From contig LR882958.1 in the NCBI GenBank assembly GCA_904830895.1, positions 3,488,001 through 3,552,000 of the forward strand: a stretch of DNA of 64,000 nucleotides. The letters are read 5' to 3'. Positions within the stretch are counted from its first letter, which is position 1. Every line of letters starts with the position of its first letter. The notes below the pieces were generated by a model that did not search any database, was not told the origin of the DNA, and saw only the letters and a list, made by a program, of their open reading frames with translations. Source of the stretch: Planktothrix rubescens CCAP 1459/22. GTDB lineage: Bacteria > Cyanobacteriota > Cyanobacteriia > Cyanobacteriales > Microcoleaceae. A program made the position numbers and the translations under genes. Of this stretch, positions 8,132-16,632 are shown piece after piece.

Positions 8132-9190
8132 TTAACCTTTTAATAATTGATCCGCTTGTTTTGCCGTTTCAAAGAAATAGGCAACGTTTTCTTCTGGAGT
8201 ATTTTGGAGAACACCATGCCCTAAATTGAGGATATGCCCTTGATTTCCTGCTTTTCTAATGGTATCTAAAATCCGATCCCGGATATTTTCTTTAGACCCG
8301 AATAAAATACAGGGATCAAGATTACCCTGAACCCCAATATTTTGACCCAGACGTTGACGTGCATCAGCCATATCAACCATCCAGTCTACACTAATAAAAT
8401 CAAACCCAGTTTTAGCCATCCGTTCTAATAATCCCGAACCGCCACTAATATAAAGAATTAAAGGCGTATCAGGGTGGGTTTGTCTAACTTGATCAACCAC
8501 CCGTTTTTGATAGGGAAGGGCAAAAACATCATAATCTTGGGGACTTAATTGACCCGCCCAAGAATCAAACATTTGAATTACTTGAGCCCCGGAATCAATT
8601 TGATAACGGACATAAATAGCGATCGCATCGGCAATTTTTTCTAAGAATTTATGCAGAATTAAAGGCTCACAAAATGCCATTTTTTTAATAATCGCATAAT
8701 CCTTAGAACTCTTACCTTCAACCGCATAGGCCGCCAACGTCCAAGGAGCACCCACAAACCCTAATACAGTGGCTTGATTTCCTACTTCCCGACGCAAAGT
8801 TTGCAGAATTTCTCGAATAAAAGGAAGTTTTTCTTCCGGTTCAATTGGATGCAGTTTTTCAATTTGTTCTAAACTACGAATGGGAGGATTAATAATCGGC
8901 CCTTTGCTTTCGATAATATCAAAATCAATCCCAATTCCAGGTAAAGGCGTTAGAATATCAGAAAACAAAATCACCCCATCTGGTTGAAAAGCCCGGAAAG
9001 GTTGGAGGGAAATCTCAACAGCAATATCCGTTTTTTCAGATCGGTCACGGAAGGAAGGATATTTTTCTCGCAGATCACGATAGGCTTTCATATAGCGACC
9101 CGCCTGGCGCATCATCCATACGGGGGGACGATCTAGTTTTTCACCACGAGTAGCACGCAACAAATAGGGAACTTGGGTCGATTCGGTCAT
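8132..9190 (-). CDS. hemE: Uroporphyrinogen III decarboxylase
   Basis: 352 residues, normal for HemE. The enzyme decarboxylates the four acetate side chains of uroporphyrinogen III to give coproporphyrinogen III, on the path to haem and chlorophyll. The signature [20 protein letters not shown] near the N-terminus is complete. The second conserved block ([20 protein letters not shown]) and the C-terminal [15 protein letters not shown] are also complete. It is a housekeeping gene without an operon partner on this strand; the next gene upstream starts more than 2 kb away after a gap of about 120 bases. Confidence 0.96.
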   Translation of the reverse strand: MTESTQVPYLLRATRGEKLDRPPVWMMRQAGRYMKAYRDLREKYPSFRDRSEKTDIAVEISLQPFRAFQPDGVILFSDILTPLPGIGIDFDIIESKGPIINPPIRSLEQIEKLHPIEPEEKLPFIREILQTLRREVGNQATVLGFVGAPWTLAAYAVEGKSSKDYAIIKKMAFCEPLILHKFLEKIADAIAIYVRYQIDSGAQVIQMFDSWAGQLSPQDYDVFALPYQKRVVDQVRQTHPDTPLILYISGGSGLLERMAKTGFDFISVDWMVDMADARQRLGQNIGVQGNLDPCILFGSKENIRDRILDTIRKAGNQGHILNLGHGVLQNTPEENVAYFFETAKQADQLLKG

Positions 9191-9312
9191 TTTAACGTTA
9201 CTAAAGTTTAAAAAAGTTTTTAGGCCAATCCTTAGCTTACCACTGAAGGGGGTTGACTGTTGAGGTTTGACCGTTCACCCTCGTCTCTCCCCTTCCCTAT
9301 AATCACCTTGTC

Positions 9313-11466
9313 CTATTTTTTGCCTTTTGCGGAGGGACAGTCGGGGTGAATACCGCCTTGAGAGCAGATATATTGAATTTGGTTAGAATCCAAATTAAGG
9401 GAATTACTAAAATCCACCTTTTTCAGACGGATGGATTGAACCGTTTCATCGGATTTAGCAATAAATTGATCAGCTTTATTTGGTTGAGAGGCAACAAAAA
9501 TTGCTCCTTTAAAATTAGTTCCGTCTAATTTTGCTCCTTGAAAATTAACTAAACTTAAATTAGCACTTTTGAAATTAGCATCTTGCAATCGGGAATTTTT
9601 AAAATTTGAACCCGTAAGTTTAGCGGAGCTAAAATCTGTCCCTTGTGCATTTATTCCTGAGAAATTTACCGCAGAAACATCGGCATTTTTAAAGTTAGTT
9701 TGTCTTAAATCTCCTCCTTGAAAATTTGCACCTGGGGCTTTAGCTTCAGTAAAACGAGCCTTTTTTAAATTAGCGTTAGACAAATCAGCACTGGCTAATT
9801 CCGCCCCGGTGAATTTAGCATCGGTGAGGTTAGCTTGTTGTAAATTGGAACCTAATAATTGAGCGTTGCTGAAATTAGCTCCGGTTAAATCGGCTTTAGA
9901 TAAATTGGCTTTATTCAGATTTGCCTTTAAAAAATTAGTATATTTTAATAGGGTATTACTCAAGAAAGCTCCGGTTAAATCAGCCTCGGTTAAATCCGCG
10001 CCACTTAAATCAGAAATCCAATCATCGAAGGTTTCTAATCGTTCATCATTCCCTGGACTGGCGAAGCGACTATTTTTTAAATTAGCTTGATTGAGGTTCG
10101 TGTTTTTAAAGCTAATTCCTGATAAATCCGTTTGTTCTAAAACCAAGGTAAATTGCATCGGCGGGGTTAAATTTTGGCCTAAATCAATCCGACTTAAATC
10201 AGTATTATGGATAAATCCCCCATAAACTTTTAGAATTTTAGAGATCGCTCTTTGAGTTGCTTGTAGTCTTCGCCCTGCCAACTGTTTTTCTTTGTTTTCT
10301 GCCCCAAACTTCATCGAATCTAAATCATTTTTTAGGGCTTGATTTAATCGTCTTAAATGGGGTAAGGCTTCAGGCCCGGTACTCACCAAGGCTTGTTGAG
10401 TTACATCAATTAAGACAGGGTTTTCTTCCTGAGCTAATACGTCCACTAATAGGGGAATTGCCCGGGGATCTTTAATCGCCCCTAACGCTAAAATTGCCCC
10501 GCGTTTTTGGGTAACATCCGTGGCAGCATTGGGGGATAATTTATTAACTAAAGCTAGAAAAACCTGATTATCTTGTTGTTGAAATTCCCGACGGTTAGCT
10601 TGGTTTTGAATATAAATTTGAGTACCAACAAAAGTTCCTAATACCGCCACCAGACTAGCACTACTAACAATAACTAAAGTTAAACCAGGATGTTGACGCA
10701 TCCATGCCCATAAATTAAACTCCAGTTTTGGTGTTTCCGTACTGATAACTAGGCTATGAACCGCATTATCTTCATTCACCCAATCGTAATTTGTAAAGGG
10801 GTTAAACACCAAGATTCTAGGAACGTCCTGTACCAAAGTTCCTGCTAATAAATCATGTCCCGTCCGACCTTGAAATCGTTTCGCAATCAGAGCATCTCCG
10901 AGGAAAGTCGCACTAGATAAAACCCCTAAAATTAATAAATTAGGATAGGCTCCCGTCACTTGCCAAAGACCGTAGGCAATGCCCAGGGGGATACCCCAAC
11001 GACCAATTAATTCTCGACGAAATGCCCGTCCCCATCCCGGGGCTGAACCATTAGGACTCACGACCTGAACTCCAAACCAAAGTTTGGGTAAGGTTTGACC
11101 CCGTTTAGCTAACAAATAAAATTGCCATCCTCCCACCACTAGGGGCAGAAGTAGCGCACCTGACCAAAATAGATTGGTTAATGGGGCTACCTGGGGACTG
11201 CGATCGCGTACAGGAATTCCCAAAGTAGCCGCAACGGTTTCCGAAGTGACTCGCACCACCGGATTCAGAGGCACCGGTTGGGGACTGCGGTTAAAGACAG
11301 AGCCCAGGGTAAAAGGAATTAACCCACTCGCCGCCACTAAGGATACTTCCGCCACAAACGCCCCCCATCGACGCACCCAAAAGGGCAATGGCTTCGAGGA
11401 GACATTATGCCAGGATGAAGGAGATTGAGATTGATTTGTTTCTCTATCTACAGTAGGGTTTGCCAT
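9313..11466 (-). CDS. RDD-domain, HEAT-repeat and pentapeptide-repeat fusion protein
   Basis: 717 residues in three parts. Residues ~25-205 form an RDD-type membrane domain (PFWVRRWGAFVAEVSLVAA start, GRTGHDLLAGTLV end) with several hydrophobic helices, and a further transmembrane segment lies near 258-282 (LTLVIVSSASLVAVLGTF). Residues ~300-370 look like HEAT/PBS-lyase repeats (ALGAIKDPRAIPLLVDVL). From ~425 to 690 are pentapeptide repeats of A(D/N)LxxA type. The last part would form a right-handed beta-helix, probably cytosolic. Such proteins are common in cyanobacteria but their function is unknown. Near the C-terminus is a CSQGGIHPDCPS segment with two cysteines. Confidence 0.8.
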   Translation of the reverse strand: MANPTVDRETNQSQSPSSWHNVSSKPLPFWVRRWGAFVAEVSLVAASGLIPFTLGSVFNRSPQPVPLNPVVRVTSETVAATLGIPVRDRSPQVAPLTNLFWSGALLLPLVVGGWQFYLLAKRGQTLPKLWFGVQVVSPNGSAPGWGRAFRRELIGRWGIPLGIAYGLWQVTGAYPNLLILGVLSSATFLGDALIAKRFQGRTGHDLLAGTLVQDVPRILVFNPFTNYDWVNEDNAVHSLVISTETPKLEFNLWAWMRQHPGLTLVIVSSASLVAVLGTFVGTQIYIQNQANRREFQQQDNQVFLALVNKLSPNAATDVTQKRGAILALGAIKDPRAIPLLVDVLAQEENPVLIDVTQQALVSTGPEALPHLRRLNQALKNDLDSMKFGAENKEKQLAGRRLQATQRAISKILKVYGGFIHNTDLSRIDLGQNLTPPMQFTLVLEQTDLSGISFKNTNLNQANLKNSRFASPGNDERLETFDDWISDLSGADLTEADLTGAFLSNTLLKYTNFLKANLNKANLSKADLTGANFSNAQLLGSNLQQANLTDAKFTGAELASADLSNANLKKARFTEAKAPGANFQGGDLRQTNFKNADVSAVNFSGINAQGTDFSSAKLTGSNFKNSRLQDANFKSANLSLVNFQGAKLDGTNFKGAIFVASQPNKADQFIAKSDETVQSIRLKKVDFSNSLNLDSNQIQYICSQGGIHPDCPSAKGKK

Positions 11467-11899
11467 AGTTCAAAAAATTCCGGGTAGGTCGTTAGGATGG
11501 AAAAAACGGAAAAAAATCAAAATGCTTTGTTAGAGTTTATAACTAAATATAGGTCTTTCCCCCTGTCTCCTGTATTAAGTAGTTGCACAAAATAAATTAC
11601 CTAGTTGAGAGAGGGAACACCGGAACAGCCCCCCCAAACCCCCCGTGCAAGCAGGGCTAGGGGGGGAGGGAATGCCGGATCTCGGAACAGCCCCCCCAAA
11701 CCCCCCGTGCACGGGGGGCTAGGGGGGGAGGGCACAGGGCAGAGGATTTGTAATTAATTTTGTTTAGGTGCTTATCTCTACAGTGGCAAAATACTACTGC
11801 ACTTTGCTCAAAAAAGAGGGGATTACACATTAAGTAAAAACCCCTACACCGTATATAATGCAGGAGTTCTAACTATTGTCTATGTGTAGTATTTGAAGA
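11467..11899. other. Intergenic region with a MITE copy, otherwise no gene
   Basis: Between the pentapeptide gene and tRNA-Gly. It holds the repeat element described separately (11576-11775). The rest, about 11780-11899, is AT-rich and contains the upstream side of nothing recognisable. I see no open frame with a ribosome-binding site. Confidence 0.6.
11576..11775. mobile_element. MITE copy 1, inverted ends around GC-rich hairpins
   Basis: The left end reads TAAGTAGTTGCACAAAATAA and the right end, read inverted, TAAGCACCTAAACAAAATTA, giving imperfect terminal inverted repeats of about 25 bases. The interior has GAGAGAGGGAAC followed by two copies of a GC-rich palindrome (AGCCCCCC...GTGCACGGGGGGCT). 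A second element at 42.24-42.36 kb has the same ends and one palindrome. There is no coding capacity. A mobilising transposase with these ends was not found in the window. Confidence 0.65.
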
Positions 11900-11970
11900 A
11901 GCGGGTGGCGGGAATCGAACCCGCATTAATAGCTTGGAAGGCTATAGTTTTACCACTAAACTACACCCGC
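11900..11970 (-). tRNA. trnG-TCC: tRNA-Gly (anticodon TCC)
   Basis: Reverse complement of this stretch folds into a cloverleaf. The acceptor stem is GCGGGTG/CACCCGC and the D-arm lies around GTTTAGTGGTAAAAC. The anticodon stem is ATAGC/GCTAT around the loop CTTCCAA, and the T-arm is GCGGGTTCGATTCCCGC. The anticodon TCC reads GGA/GGG glycine codons. The 3' CCA is not encoded. Confidence 0.95.
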
Positions 11971-12020
11971 GTTGTCTGTCACAATTTCTAACTATAGCAT
12001 AAACCTCAGAAATGTAAACC

Positions 12021-12051
12021 CCAGTTCTCAAAGTTTTTTTTGAGGACTGGG
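12021..12051 (-). terminator. Hairpin downstream of the DUF697 GTPase gene
   Basis: CCAGTTCTCAAAG and TTTGAGGACTGG pair with one mismatch around a T-run loop, giving a stem-loop 22 bases past the stop of the minus-strand GTPase gene. No long U-tract follows on that strand, so termination is plausible but not certain. Confidence 0.45.
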
Positions 12052-12072
12052 AAATACGACCACCAAAACGAC

Positions 12073-13548
12073 CTAAGACGCCGAGGATTCAACGGTTTGC
12101 TTGGGTTTGAACTGCACCGATAGATAGTTTATGGCTTGTTTAACAAAGGACTGTAACAAATTGGCCTGTTGATTCTGCTGGAATACGGTTTGTAGGGTTT
12201 TTTTGAGACTATCCCAATTCAAACTCGGATTGTCGGTGGCTTCTAACAGTATGGACTGGGCTTGGAAATACTCAATTAAACTCAACCCGGCAATTCGGGT
12301 TAAATAGGCCGCGCTCACTCCCTGTACCAAACTTCCCGCCATAAACGTTACCGTATTTGTTTTTAATAAGGAGGTTAAGGTTTGGGTAGAGATTTCCACT
12401 AACCCCAATTTCAACATCTGGGTGCTAATAGTTGTGGCAACCTCTTGACCTTGTTTTAGGGAAAATTTCTGTTGATAAATCGCCCCTAAATCCATCACCA
12501 ATTGGGCATTAACGGCCGCCGTTGCTAACATATCTAAAGCCGGAACTGGATTGGCTACCGTTGCTGCCGCCGCAATCCATTGATATTTTTCAATCAGAGG
12601 TAAAGCCTGTTCTCGACGTAATTGATTGAAAATTTCTTTCGCTTGCCGTTGCAATTCTAAGGCTTCCCGATAGGTTGTTGCTAATACTAACTTTTGCTGT
12701 TCTTGAGTTAAAATAGTATTAAGACGGTTGACTACAGAATCAAGGATAGGTAATTGGGGTTCTAACCATTCTTGAATTGTACCATCATCTTGATGTTGAC
12801 GGACTTTGACCGGATTGGGAGAAGCTGCGATCGCCACAATATCATCCGGGGATAATACCCCCGTTAATGTGGTTTTTAACTGCTGCAAAATCACAGGTTG
12901 ATCTCCAATTAAATATTGATCTTGCTTATTCCAGACTAAAATTAAATGATGGTTATTAGCCACCAATTCCGATATTATTTTAAACTCAGGATCGGTTAAA
13001 TCTCCGGCGGTGACAAATAAAACCACATCCGCCGTGATTAAATTGGGGAGGGCAGAATCGAGTTCTGGGGTGGAAATTTCCGTTAAACTTAATATCTGAG
13101 GTTGTTGGGATAGCCAGTCAGACTCTAACCTTTGTAATAAGGCGGTTTTCCCCGTACCTTTGTGACCCGCAATTGCTACCCGCAGGGCTGTGCGTTGTAG
13201 TTGGCCGTTGAGTTGCTCCCCTTGCTGTTTTAGGGCCTCTAAACGGCTATTCTGAGTTGGGGATTCTGTGGCTAAACGATCAATCAGACTTTGAGTTTGG
13301 GCGATCGCCTTTTCTACTTTATCCTGATTTAAAGGTTCTGGAGGCGGCGACAATTCCAGGGATTCTGTCCTTTGTTGCTTAAACCACCACAGTCCAGCAC
13401 TACTGAAGGCTAAACCAAATAGCACTATTTGTCCGAGTTCAGAAGCTGAATGCTGAACACTTTCCAACAACCATAGACCGAAAGAAAGTCCGACCCCCCC
13501 AATTAAAATTGGGCGTTCCAATTTAACTGCCATTTTGTCCTCCGCCAA
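12073..13548 (-). CDS. Membrane-associated GTPase with DUF697 domain
   Basis: 491 residues. A short hydrophobic hairpin lies at the N-terminus (PILIGGVGLSFGLWLLES). A dynamin/Era-like G domain follows, with Walker A AGHKGTGKTALLQRL near residue 127 and the NKxD guanine motif as WNKQDQY. A C-terminal DUF697/YcjF-like region contains PVPALDMLATAAVNAQLVMDLG. A second methionine (MAVKLERP) lies five codons in and could be the real start. The family is usual in cyanobacteria and thought to act at the membrane, with unproven function. It is divergent from ppk1 across about 300 bases. Confidence 0.75.
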   Translation of the reverse strand: MAEDKMAVKLERPILIGGVGLSFGLWLLESVQHSASELGQIVLFGLAFSSAGLWWFKQQRTESLELSPPPEPLNQDKVEKAIAQTQSLIDRLATESPTQNSRLEALKQQGEQLNGQLQRTALRVAIAGHKGTGKTALLQRLESDWLSQQPQILSLTEISTPELDSALPNLITADVVLFVTAGDLTDPEFKIISELVANNHHLILVWNKQDQYLIGDQPVILQQLKTTLTGVLSPDDIVAIAASPNPVKVRQHQDDGTIQEWLEPQLPILDSVVNRLNTILTQEQQKLVLATTYREALELQRQAKEIFNQLRREQALPLIEKYQWIAAAATVANPVPALDMLATAAVNAQLVMDLGAIYQQKFSLKQGQEVATTISTQMLKLGLVEISTQTLTSLLKTNTVTFMAGSLVQGVSAAYLTRIAGLSLIEYFQAQSILLEATDNPSLNWDSLKKTLQTVFQQNQQANLLQSFVKQAINYLSVQFKPKQTVESSAS

Positions 13549-13855
13549 CGCATCAATTAACCCTAATTTCTATGGTACTTCGACTAGGGCAATTTGTGTA
13601 ATTTTAGCTCAAAATCACCGCCACTGATCGGCTTGTTAGCATTGGGGATCTTGATTAATTTAAACTTACTATATTAAGTATTTTTTTCAAAACCAATTTA
13701 TCTGAATCAATAATTAATAAAAAGCTGTTTAAACATTCGTTAACCTTAATTTTACCCCAATTTCTCAATATTGACTAAATTTTTTCCAATTTTAACCATT
13801 TAGAATTACAATAGAGATCGAGTATAACTTACATCCACCTACCTAGCCTCAAATT
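13549..13855. other. Divergent intergenic region, no gene seen
   Basis: About 307 AT-rich bases separate the minus-strand GTPase from plus-strand ppk1. It should hold both promoters. I find no convincing Pho box, hairpin or small open frame, and no member of the repeat families found elsewhere in the window. Confidence 0.5.
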
Positions 13856-16012
13856 ATGTCCAAAGCTAAAAAAACAGAGCCAAAAATTACTAAAGACATT
13901 AATCTTCAAGATCCCCAATATTATTTGAGTCGGGAACTTAGTTGGTTAGAATTTAACCGTCGGGTCTTAGCAGAAGCCTTAGATCCTCAAAATCCTCTGT
14001 TAGAAAGGTTAAAATTCATAGCTATTTTTAGTTCTAATTTAGACGAATTTTTTATGGTGCGAGTAGCTGGAATTAAGAGACAAATTGAAGCCCAAGTCAA
14101 TAAAGTTACCGCCGATGGTCGGACTCCACAACAACAACTAAATGCCATCCATGAACGACTGTTACCAATGGTTACTCAACAGCACCAATATTTTGAACAA
14201 CAAATTAAACCAGAATTAGCTAAAAATGGGATTCATTTATTAAGTTATATTGATCTGAATCAAGAACAACGAACTTATTTAAAAAGTTATTTTGACGAGA
14301 GGATTTTTCCAGTTTTAACCCCTTTAGCCATTGACCGTAGCCATCCCTTTCCCTATTTATCTAATCTGAGTTTAAATTTAGCCGTTGTTCTCAAAAATCC
14401 TGAAACCAAAGAAGAATTATTTGCCCGGGTAAAAGTTCCGAGTTCTTTACCTCGATTTATTTCCTTACCCAAGGAATTACGAGTCCAAGAAAATGGAGAA
14501 TTTTCTCCTTGGGTTGGTATTCCTATTGGTCAAGTAATTGCCCATAATTTAGAATCCCTATTCCCAGGAATGGATATTCAAGATTATTATATTTTTAGGA
14601 TTACCCGCGATGCTGATTTAGCCGTGCAAGAAGATGAGGCGGATGATTTATTATTAGCAATTGAACAAGAATTACGCAAACGTCGAGTCGGTGGGTCTGT
14701 GGTGCGTCTGGAAATTAATAGTTCAATCCCGGACTATTTACGCGATTTATTGGTAAATGAATTAGAGTTAGAATCTGAAGATATTTATACCGTAGATGGG
14801 TTGATGGGTTTACGGGATTTAATGTCTTTTATCAGTTTACCCTTACCCGAATTAAAAGATAAACCTTGGACTGCTGTTTTACCCCGTTGGATGAAAGAGA
14901 GTGAAGATATTATTGCGTCTAATCCAGAAACAGATGAAAAAGATATTTTTGCGATTTTACGACAAAAAGATGTCTTAGTTCATCACCCATACCATTCATT
15001 TTCTGCAACAGTTCAACAGTTTATTAATCAAGCAGCCCATGATCCTAATGTCTTAGCAATTAAAATGACATTATACCGCACTTCCGGGGATTCTCCGATT
15101 ATCACTGCTTTAATTAATGCGGCGGAAAATGGCAAACAGGTTGCGGTTTTAGTAGAACTTAAAGCTCGATTTGATGAAGAAAATAATATTCAATGGGCAA
15201 AAAAACTAGAACAAACTGGGGTTCATGTTGTTTATGGTTTAGTGGGTTTAAAAACCCATACAAAAATTGTCATGGTCGTGCGTCAGGAACAAGATAAAAT
15301 TCGCCGTTATGTTCATATTGGCACGGGAAATTATAATCATAAAACTGCTAAATTATATACGGATTTAGGATTATTAAGTGCCTGTCCAGATTTAGGAGCA
15401 GATTTAACGGATTTATTCAATTTCTTAACCGGATATTCTCGTCAACAGTCCTATCGTAAACTCTTAGTTGCTCCGGTGAATATGCGAAAACGATTTTTAG
15501 AGTTAATTCGTCGGGAAATCGAACAGGCAAATCAAGGGAAAACCGGGCGAATTGTGGTTAAACTTAATTCCTTAGTTGACCCGGAAATTATTGCCACATT
15601 ATATGAGGCATCTCAAGCGGGAGTTGGGATTGATTTAATTATCCGGGGAACCTGTAGTTTGCGTCCGGGTTTAGAGGGAATTAGTGATAATATTAAGGTG
15701 ATTAGTATTATCGGACGATTCTTAGAACATTCTCGGATTTTCTATTTTTATAATGGTGGACAGGAGGAGGTTTATATTGGTTCAGCAGATTGGATGTCTC
15801 GCAACTTAAATCGCCGGGTTGAAGCGGTAACTCCGATAAAAGATCCAGATATTGCTAAGGAGTTACAAGAGATTTTAGGGATTATGTTATCGGATAATCG
15901 GAAAGCATGGGATTTACAATCCGATGGTCAATATATTCAACGTCATCCGCCAGAAAATACCCCAGAATTAATCGCCCATGATATCTTCATGGAAAATGCT
16001 TTAAAGAGTTAA
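13856..16012 (+). CDS. ppk1: Polyphosphate kinase 1
   Basis: 718 residues, normal length. It makes inorganic polyphosphate from ATP, reversibly, in the cytosol. The N-terminal domain begins YYLSRELSWLEFNRRVLAEA. The phospholipase-D-like catalytic domains show VAVLVELKARFDEENNIQWAKKL, the autophosphorylated histidine region HIGTGNYNHKTAKLYTD, and EHSRIFYFYNGGQEEVYIGSADWMSRNL with the second essential histidine. All are intact. The EVE gene starts 5 bases after the stop, so the two are probably co-transcribed. Confidence 0.96.
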   Translation: MSKAKKTEPKITKDINLQDPQYYLSRELSWLEFNRRVLAEALDPQNPLLERLKFIAIFSSNLDEFFMVRVAGIKRQIEAQVNKVTADGRTPQQQLNAIHERLLPMVTQQHQYFEQQIKPELAKNGIHLLSYIDLNQEQRTYLKSYFDERIFPVLTPLAIDRSHPFPYLSNLSLNLAVVLKNPETKEELFARVKVPSSLPRFISLPKELRVQENGEFSPWVGIPIGQVIAHNLESLFPGMDIQDYYIFRITRDADLAVQEDEADDLLLAIEQELRKRRVGGSVVRLEINSSIPDYLRDLLVNELELESEDIYTVDGLMGLRDLMSFISLPLPELKDKPWTAVLPRWMKESEDIIASNPETDEKDIFAILRQKDVLVHHPYHSFSATVQQFINQAAHDPNVLAIKMTLYRTSGDSPIITALINAAENGKQVAVLVELKARFDEENNIQWAKKLEQTGVHVVYGLVGLKTHTKIVMVVRQEQDKIRRYVHIGTGNYNHKTAKLYTDLGLLSACPDLGADLTDLFNFLTGYSRQQSYRKLLVAPVNMRKRFLELIRREIEQANQGKTGRIVVKLNSLVDPEIIATLYEASQAGVGIDLIIRGTCSLRPGLEGISDNIKVISIIGRFLEHSRIFYFYNGGQEEVYIGSADWMSRNLNRRVEAVTPIKDPDIAKELQEILGIMLSDNRKAWDLQSDGQYIQRHPPENTPELIAHDIFMENALKS

Positions 16013-16017
16013 AAAAC

Positions 16018-16470
16018 ATGAATTATTGGTTAATTAAATCTGAGCCGGATGTGTATAGTATTGAGGATTTGAAACGCGATGGTACTTCGATTTGGGATGG
16101 GGTGAGAAATTATCAAGCTCGAAATTTCCTCCAACAAATGCAAGTCGGAGATTTAGCGTTTTTTTATCATTCTAATACTAAACCTCCGGGGATTGTGGGA
16201 TTAGCTAAAATTATTGAAAATAACCAAATTGACCCGACCCAATTTGATGTTAATAGTCCCTATTTTGATCCTCAAGCAACGCCAAATTCTCCCCGATGGT
16301 ATACGGTAAAAGTGGAATTTTTGGAACAATTTTCTGCTATTATTAGTTTGGAGAGTCTGAAACAAACCTTTAATTCCGAGGAATTTGGCGTTGTCAAACG
16401 GGGAAATCGCTTATCAGTAATGCCTGTTTTACCATCCATTGCTGAGAGAATTTTAAGGTTGAAATCATGA
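16018..16470 (+). CDS. EVE domain-containing protein
   Basis: 150 residues, the size of a stand-alone EVE (PUA-like) protein similar to thymocyte nuclear protein 1. It begins NYWLIKSEPDVYSIEDLKRD and contains WDGVRNYQARNFLQQMQVGD and AFFYHSN, the signature blocks. EVE domains bind modified bases in nucleic acids; the bacterial role is not settled, though links to modification-dependent restriction have been proposed. It follows ppk1 by 5 bases, so it likely shares that transcript. No restriction nuclease is adjacent. Confidence 0.88.
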   Translation: MNYWLIKSEPDVYSIEDLKRDGTSIWDGVRNYQARNFLQQMQVGDLAFFYHSNTKPPGIVGLAKIIENNQIDPTQFDVNSPYFDPQATPNSPRWYTVKVEFLEQFSAIISLESLKQTFNSEEFGVVKRGNRLSVMPVLPSIAERILRLKS

Positions 16471-16632
16471 TCACGGATTTAAGAGGATTTCACGGATTTC
16501 ACGGATTTTAATCTGTGTTAATCGGCGTAATCCTATTAAATCTGATAACTGATTATTTGAGGATTGCGGAAAATACCAAAAACGGTTACAATGATGTAGT
16601 ATTTAAACATTACACTTTTAAATCTTGAGGCA

